A stretch of DNA of 33,120 nucleotides from contig JAUYME010000066.1 of the NCBI GenBank assembly GCA_030699515.1, positions 1 through 33,120 on the forward strand, written 5' to 3'. The notes under the pieces are model-generated. The model was given only the letters and a program-made list of their open reading frames with translations. It made no database searches and was not told the DNA's origin. The position numbers and the translations under genes are program-made. Numbering within the stretch: the first letter of the stretch is position 1; every line of letters starts with the position of its first letter. This stretch comes from a bacterium (GTDB taxonomy: Bacteria > Patescibacteriota > Minisyncoccia > UBA6257 > 1-14-0-10-44-23). Of this stretch, positions 27,407 to 33,120 are shown one piece after another.

Positions 27407-27613
27407 GTACAAGTTGGCTACGAAATACAAATTTAGTACAAATATACGGATTAGAAAAAGAAAATAAGGATGTAGGATGTAGGAGTTAGAATTTAGGGTT
27501 GGAGGCGAAGCAAAGCTTCGCAGATCTATAACCTACAACCTATAACCTACTTGTGCTGAGCACAGTCGAAGCATAACCTATCCCTATAACCTATAACCTA
27601 CAAACTAAACATT
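27407..27613. repeat. TATAACCTA micro-repeat spacer between atpH and atpA
   Basis: Contains GGATGTAGGATGTAGGAG-type units, hairpin GCGAAGC-AAA-GCTTCGC (27505-27521), several TATAACCTACAACC units, and a REP-like TGTGCTGAGCACAG. Related TATAACCTA-type units are found after lepA (8630-8690), atpB (26073-26105), atpD (31610-31645) and doxX (16021-16050). Confidence 0.75.
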
Positions 27614-29113
27614 ATGAGCATAGATAGATTAATAAGTGAAATTAAAAGCAAAATAGATTCCGTTGAAACCGGTGTAAAAAGCCAGGAGGTTGGTACGGTT
27701 GTTGAAGCCGCAGACGGAATTGCAAAAATTTCCGGTCTATCTGAGTGTTTGGCTAGCGAATTGCTTGAATTTGAAAATGGCGAGTTTGGAATTGCTTTGA
27801 ACCTAGAGGCAGATACGGTTGGAGCAATTATTTTTGGAAATTTTAAAGATATTAAGGAGGGCGATAGTGTAAAGCGAACGGAGCGAGTTTTAGAAGTTCC
27901 GGTTGGAGAGGGAGTAATGGGCAGGATTGTAGATCCTTTAATGAACCCAATTGATGGAAAGGGTCCGATTAAGGCGGATAAGAATATGTATATAGAGCGC
28001 AAAGCTCCCGGTGTGATGAGTAGAGAAGGAGTAAACCAACCGCTTCAAACCGGAATTAAGGCTATTGATGCGTTAACTCCTGTTGGTAGGGGGCAAAGAG
28101 AGCTGATAATTGGAGATAGGCAAACAGGAAAAACCACTGTTGCTATAGATGCAATTTTGAATCAAAAAGGAAAAGATATTAAGTGTGTTTATGTGGCCAT
28201 TGCTCAAAAGAAAAGCAAGATTGCCAAAATTGTTAAAACTTTAGAGGAGGCTGGGGCGATGGAGTACACAACTGTGGTGCTTTCTGGAAGCAGCGACAGT
28301 GCCGCGCTTTCATATCTTGCTCCATACACCGGAGCGGCAATTTGCGAGTACTTTATGGACAAGAGCCAAGACACGCTAGTAATTTACGACGATCTTAGTA
28401 AGCACGCGGTGGCTTACAGAGAAATTTCACTTTTGCTACGCCGTCCTCCCGGCCGAGAAGCGTATCCGGGAGACGTGTTTTATCTTCACTCCAGGTTATT
28501 GGAGAGAGCATGTAGAAGAAACAAGAAGCACAAAGGCGGATCTATGACAGCACTGCCAATTATTGAAACTCAGGCGGGGGATTTGTCTGCCTACATTCCA
28601 ACCAATGTTATCTCAATTACCGACGGGCAGATTTTCTTGGATACGGGGCTGTTCAACAAAGGAATTCGGCCGGCAATTGATGCCGGGCTTTCAGTTTCTC
28701 GTGTTGGAGGAAATGCCCAGATTAAGTCTATGAAGAAGATTTCCGGAAAGGTAAAGCTAGAGCTGGCTCAGTTTAGAGAGCTGGAAAGCTTTGCTCAATT
28801 TGCCAGTGACCTAGATGCAGACACAAAGGCAAAGCTAGACCGTGGTGCGCGAATCACAGAAGCGCTGAAGCAGGGCCAGAACAAGCCAATTGATGCCAGC
28901 CTTCAAGGGGCTTGGATTTACTTTGTAACTAATGGTCACGCCGATAAATTGGAACTTTCTGCAATTGGGGCAACAGAGCAGGCTTTTTACAAGTTTTTAA
29001 CTGCCAGTAAGAAGGATTTGCTAAAAGATATGGAGGTAGATTGGGACGAAAAAATTCAGAAGGAGTTGGATAAGGCGATTAAAGAATTTCAGAGCGTACA
29101 CGCACGCTCATAA
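27614..29113 (+). CDS. atpA: F-type ATP synthase subunit alpha
   Basis: 499 residues. N-terminal beta barrel (VGTVVEAADGIAKISGLSEC), nucleotide-binding domain with P-loop GDRQTGKTTVAIDAI, LVIYDDLSKHAVAYREISLL, the alpha signature region RRPPGREAYPGDVFYLHSRL and the arginine finger in PAIDAGLSVSRVGG, then the C-terminal helical domain. It is the non-catalytic nucleotide-binding subunit of F1. Length is normal. Confidence 0.96.
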   Translation: MSIDRLISEIKSKIDSVETGVKSQEVGTVVEAADGIAKISGLSECLASELLEFENGEFGIALNLEADTVGAIIFGNFKDIKEGDSVKRTERVLEVPVGEGVMGRIVDPLMNPIDGKGPIKADKNMYIERKAPGVMSREGVNQPLQTGIKAIDALTPVGRGQRELIIGDRQTGKTTVAIDAILNQKGKDIKCVYVAIAQKKSKIAKIVKTLEEAGAMEYTTVVLSGSSDSAALSYLAPYTGAAICEYFMDKSQDTLVIYDDLSKHAVAYREISLLLRRPPGREAYPGDVFYLHSRLLERACRRNKKHKGGSMTALPIIETQAGDLSAYIPTNVISITDGQIFLDTGLFNKGIRPAIDAGLSVSRVGGNAQIKSMKKISGKVKLELAQFRELESFAQFASDLDADTKAKLDRGARITEALKQGQNKPIDASLQGAWIYFVTNGHADKLELSAIGATEQAFYKFLTASKKDLLKDMEVDWDEKIQKELDKAIKEFQSVHARS

Positions 29114-29229
29114 ACACTAATACACCAATGAAGCACGAATCAGCTAATGAAATGCAAAAATATCAATTAACAAAAAACCATCTAGGCCTAATTAGAGGAT
29201 TGGCGATTAATTAGTGCATTAGTGTTTTT
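29114..29229. repeat. Spacer with terminal inverted ACACTAATAC motif between atpA and atpG
   Basis: AAACACTAATACACCAATG at the left and GCATTAGTGTTT at the right, enclosing AT-rich sequence. The same motif pair surrounds 19948-20044 near the prepilin-like gene. Confidence 0.65.
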
Positions 29230-30129
29230 ATGGCAGATCAGAAGGCAATACAAAATAAAATAAAGACGGTTGGCAACATTAGGAAGATAACTTCTGCTAT
29301 GGAGATGATTGCTAGAACCAAAATGAAAAAAGCCGTAGACGGCGTGCTTTCGGTTCGCCCATACGCTTTGTATGCGCAAGAACTTTTAATGCACCTTAGC
29401 GCTGACAAAACTTTGGAAAGCCCCTATCTATCAAGTGGCAAGGGAGAAAAAATATTGCTTGTTGTTATTGCTTCAGACAAAGGCCTTTGTGGAGGATATA
29501 ATGCAAATGTAAATCGTTTGCTTAAGGCTTACCTTGCCGAGAATCAAAATGTGGAAGTCTTAGCAATGGGTAAGCGCGCAATTTTAGAAGCAAAAAAGCT
29601 TGGGCTAAAAACGATTGCAGAATACAAAGATGTGCCGGACAAAGTTTCCAGTGAATATGTTTCTGAAATATCAAAAGAGCTTCGCAAAGCATTTCGAAGC
29701 GGAGAGTTTAAGAAGGTGGAGGCAATTTATACCGATTATGTTTCTAGCTTTTCTCAAAAAGCGCAAACTAGAACAATTTTGCCAGTTTCAGTTAAGGGAG
29801 TTACAGAAATAATTGAAAAGGCTGCGTTTGGTAGCGAAAAAAAGGAGGAGCTTAATGATGGGGAAGGTTTTGGAATGTATCTGCTTGAGCCAAATGTAGA
29901 AACAATTTTAAATACAGTAGTGCCTAGACTGGTAGATGTTTCAGTGCTGCACAGCATTTTAGAAAGTAAGGCCAGTGAAGAAAGTATGAGAATGTTTGCA
30001 ATGAAGAATGCAACGGAAAACGCAAAAGAACTTCAGGATGATTTAACTCTTTCATACAACAGGGCGCGTCAGCAGGGAATTACACAAGAAATTGCAGAAA
30101 TTGCTGCAGGGGCGGAAGCGTTGGGTTAG
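29230..30129 (+). CDS. atpG: F-type ATP synthase subunit gamma
   Basis: 299 residues, the central rotor shaft. N-terminal helix: IQNKIKTVGNIRKITSAMEM then IARTKMKKA; conserved DKGLCGGYNANV; C-terminal helix SMRMFAMKNATENAKELQDD then LTLSYNRARQQGITQEIAEI, ending GAEALG. All are classic family blocks. Normal length. Confidence 0.95.
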   Translation: MADQKAIQNKIKTVGNIRKITSAMEMIARTKMKKAVDGVLSVRPYALYAQELLMHLSADKTLESPYLSSGKGEKILLVVIASDKGLCGGYNANVNRLLKAYLAENQNVEVLAMGKRAILEAKKLGLKTIAEYKDVPDKVSSEYVSEISKELRKAFRSGEFKKVEAIYTDYVSSFSQKAQTRTILPVSVKGVTEIIEKAAFGSEKKEELNDGEGFGMYLLEPNVETILNTVVPRLVDVSVLHSILESKASEESMRMFAMKNATENAKELQDDLTLSYNRARQQGITQEIAEIAAGAEALG

Positions 30130-30191
30130 ACAGTTAGATATTTAGACCATTAGACAGTTAGAAAAAACCAAAGTAAAACGAAAAAATAACT

Positions 30192-31595
30192 ATGAAAACA
30201 AAGACTAAGAAAAAGACCAGTGCGAAAAGTGTAGGGACAATTACTCAAATTATTGGGCCAGTTGTGGATGTTGCTTTTGAGGGTAGCTTGCCAGAAATTT
30301 ATGATGCGCTGGAAATTGATAGGGGCAAGGAAGGCGTGCTGGTGCTAGAGGTGGCAAAGCACCTTGGGCTAAAGGAAGTGCGTACTGTGGCTATGGATAG
30401 CACTGATGGGCTTGTGCGCGGGCAAGAGGTTAAGTCTACCGGAGCGCCAATTTCTGTTCCTGTTGGAGAAGAGGTTTTGGGCAGAATGTTTGACGTTAGC
30501 GGGAATGCAATTGATGAAAAGCCAGAGGTAAAAGGAAAGAAGCGATATCCAATTCACAGAAGCGCTCCTTCTATGGAAGAGCAAAGCACCAGTGCCGAAA
30601 GTTTTGAAACCGGCATTAAAGTAATTGACTTGATGTGTCCCTTCCTGAAAGGAGGAAAGGTGGGACTGTTTGGAGGTGCTGGAGTTGGGAAAACAGTTAT
30701 TATCCAAGAGCTAATTAGAAACATTGCCAGCGAGCACAGTGGATATTCTATGTTTGCCGGAGTTGGAGAGCGAACCCGTGAAGGAAACGACCTTTATATG
30801 GAAATGAAAGAGAGTGGAGTGCTAGATAAAACTGCGCTTGTTTTTGGGCAGATGAACGAGCCGCCGGGAGCGCGTGCGCGAGTTGCCCTGTCTGCACTTT
30901 CTATGGCGGAGTACTTTAGAGACGAAATGAACAAAGACGTGCTTTTGTTTGTGGATAACATTTTTAGATTTACCCAAGCCGGATCGGAGCTTTCTGCGCT
31001 TCTTGGGCGAATGCCTTCTGCTGTAGGCTACCAGCCAACTCTGGCTACAGAGATGGGAGCGCTTCAAGAGCGTATTACTTCTACAAAGAAGGGTTCAATT
31101 ACATCTATCCAGGCTGTTTACGTTCCAGCAGACGACCTTACCGACCCAGCGCCGGCTACTACCTTTGCTCACTTGGATTCTACCGTTACGCTTTCTAGGT
31201 CTTTGGCCGAGCTGGGAATTTATCCTGCTGTAGACCCGCTAGATTCTAGCTCTACGGTTTTGGATCCGACAATTGTTGGAGAGGAGCATTATCAGGTGGC
31301 ATCAGAGGTTCAGAGGGTGCTGCAAAGATACAAAGATCTTCAAGACATTATTGCAATTCTTGGCATGGATGAGCTAAGCGATGAAGATAGAAAAACTGTG
31401 GAGAGAGCTAGGAAGATTCAAAGATTTCTTAGTCAGCCTTTCTTTGTTGCCGAGCAGTTTACCGGCGCAGAGGGAAGGTATGTTCCTGTTTCAGAAACGG
31501 TGCGCGGTTTTAAGGAAATTTTAGAGGGCAAGCATGATGATAAACCGGAGAGTGCTTTTTATATGAAGGGATCAATTGATGAAGTGAAGGCTTAG
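30192..31595 (+). CDS. atpD: F-type ATP synthase subunit beta
   Basis: 467 residues, the catalytic subunit. P-loop GGAGVGKTVIIQELI, catalytic Glu in GVGERTREGNDLYMEM, FGQMNEPPGARARVALSALS, DVLLFVDNIFRFTQAGSELS, and ALLGRMPSAVGYQPTLATEM. The C-terminus includes the DELSDEDRKTVERARKIQRF DELSEED-type loop. A short Lys-rich N-terminal extension (KTKTKKKTSAKS) precedes the usual VGTITQIIGPVVDV. Normal otherwise. Confidence 0.97.
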   Translation: MKTKTKKKTSAKSVGTITQIIGPVVDVAFEGSLPEIYDALEIDRGKEGVLVLEVAKHLGLKEVRTVAMDSTDGLVRGQEVKSTGAPISVPVGEEVLGRMFDVSGNAIDEKPEVKGKKRYPIHRSAPSMEEQSTSAESFETGIKVIDLMCPFLKGGKVGLFGGAGVGKTVIIQELIRNIASEHSGYSMFAGVGERTREGNDLYMEMKESGVLDKTALVFGQMNEPPGARARVALSALSMAEYFRDEMNKDVLLFVDNIFRFTQAGSELSALLGRMPSAVGYQPTLATEMGALQERITSTKKGSITSIQAVYVPADDLTDPAPATTFAHLDSTVTLSRSLAELGIYPAVDPLDSSSTVLDPTIVGEEHYQVASEVQRVLQRYKDLQDIIAILGMDELSDEDRKTVERARKIQRFLSQPFFVAEQFTGAEGRYVPVSETVRGFKEILEGKHDDKPESAFYMKGSIDEVKA

Positions 31596-31737
31596 CGAAG
31601 CTCAGCCTTCAAGGATGTAGGATGTAGGAGTTAGGATGTAGGGCTGGAAGCGAACTAAAGTTCGCATTATAGAAAGGCAAAAATAATGACAAGTGAAATA
31701 GATTTAATCCTACTTCGCTAAAGCTTCGCAGGACTAT

Positions 31738-31759
31738 CTAAAATCAAAGATTTTAAAGA
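31738..31759 (+). promoter_or_regulatory. Hairpin just before atpC
   Basis: AAAATC-AAA-GATTTT two bases before ATG 31761, resembling the inner hairpin before glmS and tsf. The 165-nt spacer 31596-31760 otherwise has GATGTAGGA micro-repeats and hairpins GCGAACT-AAA-GTTCGC and TTCGCTAAAGCTTCGC. Confidence 0.45.
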
Positions 31760-31760
31760 A

Positions 31761-32039
31761 ATGATACAACTAAGAATCGTAACGATAGAGGGGGTGAAAT
31801 TTTCCGGGAAGGTGGGGCAGGTAACACTTCCTACCGGTGCCGGTGAAATTACGGTTTTGCCAAACCATATTCCTTTAATTTCTCAATTAAATGCTGGAAC
31901 GTTGCGAACGAAAGGAGGTGAAGAAGGGGAGCAGGCTTTTATTATTGGCAAAGGAGTGCTTGAAGTAAGGAAGGGAAGCAATGTAGTGGTGCTTACGGAT
32001 GAATGCAAAAGCAGTAGCCCTTCGACAAGCTCAGGGTAA
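31761..32039 (+). CDS. atpC: F-type ATP synthase subunit epsilon, beta-sandwich only
   Basis: 92 residues: VTIEGVKFSGKVGQVTLPTG, AGEITVLPNHIPLISQLNAG then TLRTKGGEEGEQAFIIGKGV and VVVLTDEC form the N-terminal beta sandwich. The C-terminal helical hairpin, which inhibits ATP hydrolysis in other species, is absent. The last residues SPSTSSG are encoded by a REP-like repeat (32018-32036), and the stop TAA follows directly, so the end of the protein appears to have been remade by a repeat insertion. Confidence 0.92.
   Translation: MIQLRIVTIEGVKFSGKVGQVTLPTGAGEITVLPNHIPLISQLNAGTLRTKGGEEGEQAFIIGKGVLEVRKGSNVVVLTDECKSSSPSTSSG
32018..32036. repeat. REP-like CCCTTCGACAAGCTCAGGG in the atpC 3' end
   Basis: Identical to the copy at 20947-20965, in the same orientation. 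It encodes the last residues of AtpC. Confidence 0.85.
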
Positions 32040-32119
32040 ACAATTAGCATGTAGTAAGTAGTAAGCAGAAGGCGAAGACCAAGGCAAAGACAAATGCTAA
32101 GAAAAGAGGGGGGCGAGCC

Positions 32120-32361
32120 CCCACAATGCTGTTATGCCCAGGCATAACAGCATTGTGGGAAGTGGTTAGCCCGTCCAGCGCACTTCCTTCGGCCCCGCTC
32201 AAGATAAACAAGGCAGGCAGGGTAAACGGGGTAGGCTAGGTGGTTAACTGAGTGGTTGACTGCTTGGTAGAGTGCTTAAGCCTCATGGATAGAGGGGTTC
32301 TAGTCGATTTGGAAAAGAATTATATAATTTATTATATAATAAATTATATAATTCTTTTTTT
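32120..32361. repeat. Hairpin / GTGGTTAAC iteron / AT-palindrome element, copy B
   Basis: A 19-bp hairpin (CCCACAATGCTGTTATGCC 32120-32138, loop CA, complement 32141-32159), an inserted GC-rich stretch (32171-32245) not present in copy A, then 12-nt iterons GGTGGTTAACTG / AGTGGTTGACTG / CTTGGTAGAGTG, AAGCCTCATG, and the AT palindrome with 19-bp arms (32316-32355) and T7. The outer CCACAAT/ATTGTGG and TGCC/GGCA of the hairpin match copy A; the bases between differ but pair. Confidence 0.75.
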
Positions 32362-32362
32362 G

Positions 32363-32400
32363 GATGCTATATCATATCCGGCCGGATATGATATAGCATC
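32363..32400. terminator. 38-bp perfect palindrome
   Basis: GATGCTATATCATATCCGG plus its complement, followed by TTGTTTTT. It acts as terminator or operator before the next cistron; TTGGCA near 32414 may be the -35 of that gene. Confidence 0.7.
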
Positions 32401-32476
32401 TTGTTTTTAAACTTGGCAATAAATTGTTAGTATTTAAGTGTTCCTCGAAAATTTCACGACCACGGAAGGAGAATGG

Positions 32477-32677
32477 ATGCAGGAGCAGAAAAGCGCTGTG
32501 GACCCCATGCGCCTCAAGGGGCAGTGGGTGAGCTGTAGGGACCAATGTCGCCCACTCTTCGTTCGCGAAGTGGGTGGCGGTTCCAACCCGCTCGGGCTGG
32601 CTGAGGATGAGCTGGGCAAGGTCATCCTCTGGTCGCCACTGAAGAATGTGGACATCCCCACCGATCTGGGCGTCTGA
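32477..32677 (+). CDS. GC-rich orphan cistron, 66 aa
   Basis: ATG 32477 after AAGGAG at good distance; an in-frame GTG at 32438 lies before the ribosome site and is rejected. MQEQKSAVDPMRLKGQWVSC then RDQCRPLFVREVGGGSNPLG, AEDELGKVILWSP. A Cys-x3-Cys (SCRDQC) and no membrane helix. Codon use is much richer in G and C than in the ATP synthase genes. A GC-rich hairpin array follows. No family recognised. Confidence 0.65.
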   Translation: MQEQKSAVDPMRLKGQWVSCRDQCRPLFVREVGGGSNPLGLAEDELGKVILWSPLKNVDIPTDLGV

Positions 32678-32683
32678 CGCTCA

Positions 32684-32843
32684 CACGGAAGCCACAACTT
32701 CCGGCGCTAGGCGCCGGTACGCAACTTCCCGGGGGTCGCCGTATCTGCGGCGACCCCCAGACCCCATAGCCCTTGTAGCTCCCGCCCGTTGCAAAGTAAT
32801 GGGCGAGGCTCGCCCAGCAGCAAAGCTGCTTCGGGCGGCAATG
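32684..32843. repeat. Array of GC-rich hairpins
   Basis: In about 160 bp: GGAAG/CTTCC, CCGGCGC-TAG-GCGCCGG, GGGGGTCGCCG/CGGCGACCCCC (a likely terminator of the 66-aa cistron), CGCCC/GGGCG, GGGCGA-GGC-TCGCCC and GCAGC-AAA-GCTGC. R1 copy 3 follows directly. Confidence 0.75.
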
Positions 32844-32907
32844 GACCCCCGCGCGCTTCGCGTGCTGCACCAGAACCAACGAGGCAAGCTCGGGTTCGGT
32901 GCGGGGC
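32844..32907 (+). repeat. Repeat R1, copy 3
   Basis: GACCCCCGCGCGC-TTC-GCGTGC... to CGGTGCGGGGC. Compared with copy 1, arm 1 carries C where copy 1 has T and T where copy 1 has C, on opposite sides, and pairing is kept. Confidence 0.85.
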
Positions 32908-32964
32908 AGGACTCAATAGCCATTAGCCCTGATGTTGTTTGTATGCTTTGATGCGCGTGAATAT

Positions 32965-33039
32965 GCCTTTGTAGCTCAATGGATAGAGCAGTCCCGTCCT
33001 AAGGGAAAGATGTGGGTTCGATTCCTACCAAGGGCACCA
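32965..33039 (+). tRNA. tRNA-Arg (anticodon CCU)
   Basis: Acceptor GCCTTTG/CAAGGGC (one wobble), D-stem GCTC/GAGC, anticodon loop GTCCTAA closed by TCCC/GGGA, T-loop TTCGATT, discriminator A and encoded CCA. The first pair of the anticodon stem (27-43) is G-A, a mismatch. Reads AGG. Confidence 0.92.
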
Positions 33040-33041
33040 GA

Positions 33042-33070
33042 GTAAATTCTGCGCAGAGCGCAGAATTTAC
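33042..33070 (+). terminator. Hairpin after tRNA-Arg
   Basis: A 13-bp perfect stem GTAAATTCTGCGC/complement with loop AGA. There is no T-run, so termination strength is uncertain. Confidence 0.7.
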
Positions 33071-33120
33071 AATTGCAAATTGCAAATTTCAAATTTCAAA
33101 TTTTTAATTTCAAATTTTAA
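33071..33120. repeat. AATTTCAAA micro-repeat at the right edge
   Basis: Degenerate units AAATTGC / AAATTTC / AATTTTTA run off the window. Confidence 0.75.

Noticed and set aside
32622..32951. Several overlapping ORFs in the GC-rich hairpin region
   Set aside because: High G+C gives few stop codons; all run through R1 and hairpins, without ribosome sites.
1..33120. UGA recoded as Gly or Trp
   Set aside because: Several conserved genes end naturally at TGA (for example mnmA), and no in-frame TGA is needed in any conserved protein.

Overview
The window looks like a chromosomal segment of a Candidate Phyla Radiation (Patescibacteria, Parcubacteria-like) bacterium. This is inferred from shortened versions of universal proteins (AspRS without the GAD insert, SecA without its helical wing region, EF-Ts of 147 residues, ATP synthase delta of 126 residues), from very short or absent 5' leaders, from intergenic spacers made of degenerate micro-repeats, and from many perfect-palindrome terminators. 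UGA is an ordinary stop here (mnmA and other genes end in TGA), which argues against the UGA-recoding lineages Gracilibacteria and SR1. The taxon is not proven from the window.

Layout, left to right. 1-5993: the 3' end of mnmA (carrying an in-frame triple 37-bp repeat), a minus-strand small RNA candidate, comEC split into a membrane gene and a metallo-hydrolase gene, a sodium/calcium exchanger family gene, a 43-codon membrane peptide gene, aspS and ndk. 5994-9520: a structured RNA candidate, a palindrome-flanked winged-helix regulator, lepA, a two-copy hairpin/iteron/AT-palindrome element (copy A), a GC-rich orphan cistron and two tiny transcription units. 9521-16370: an RNA hairpin leader in front of murB, hpf, secA, an overlapping Nudix-cupin-VTT operon, a NIF3-like gene remnant, a second palindrome-flanked winged-helix regulator, doxX and a KTSC gene. 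16370-21830: two related one-helix membrane proteins, glmS, repeat family R1 lying between duplicated gene ends, a prepilin-like gene, rpsB, tsf and an unknown membrane protein. 21840-24760: tRNA-Tyr, tRNA-Thr(UGU), an HTH-LAGLIDADG-like gene, a tRNA-Thr(GGU) interrupted by a group I intron, rpmG, tRNA-Trp, a cysteine-containing GC-rich cistron with an in-frame TAG, and a pterin carbinolamine dehydratase. 24790-32040: a complete F-type ATP synthase operon (atpZ-like, B E F H A G D C). 32040-33120: element copy B, another GC-rich orphan cistron, a cluster of hairpins, R1 copy 3 and tRNA-Arg(CCU).

The named genes cover translation (aspS, lepA, rpsB, tsf, rpmG, hpf, tRNAs, mnmA), protein export (secA), DNA uptake and pili (comEC, prepilin), the start of wall-precursor synthesis (glmS, murB) and energy coupling. 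The c subunit of the ATP synthase has the two-carboxylate pattern known from the sodium-driven Fusobacterium rotor, and a Na+/Ca2+ exchanger-family gene is nearby, so a sodium circuit is plausible.

The most unusual signals are: (1) a group I intron after the anticodon of tRNA-Thr(GGU), with an HTH-LAGLIDADG-like gene whose stop codon lies inside the 5' exon; (2) repeat R1, whose three copies keep base pairing while changing sequence, two of them lying between a gene's 3' end and a second copy of that end (in glmS the second copy encodes the same 12 residues with 11 of 12 codons changed); (3) two paralogous regulators, each bracketed by its own private palindrome; (4) the two-copy element A/B with covarying hairpin arms; (5) GC-rich orphan cistrons, one broken by TAG.
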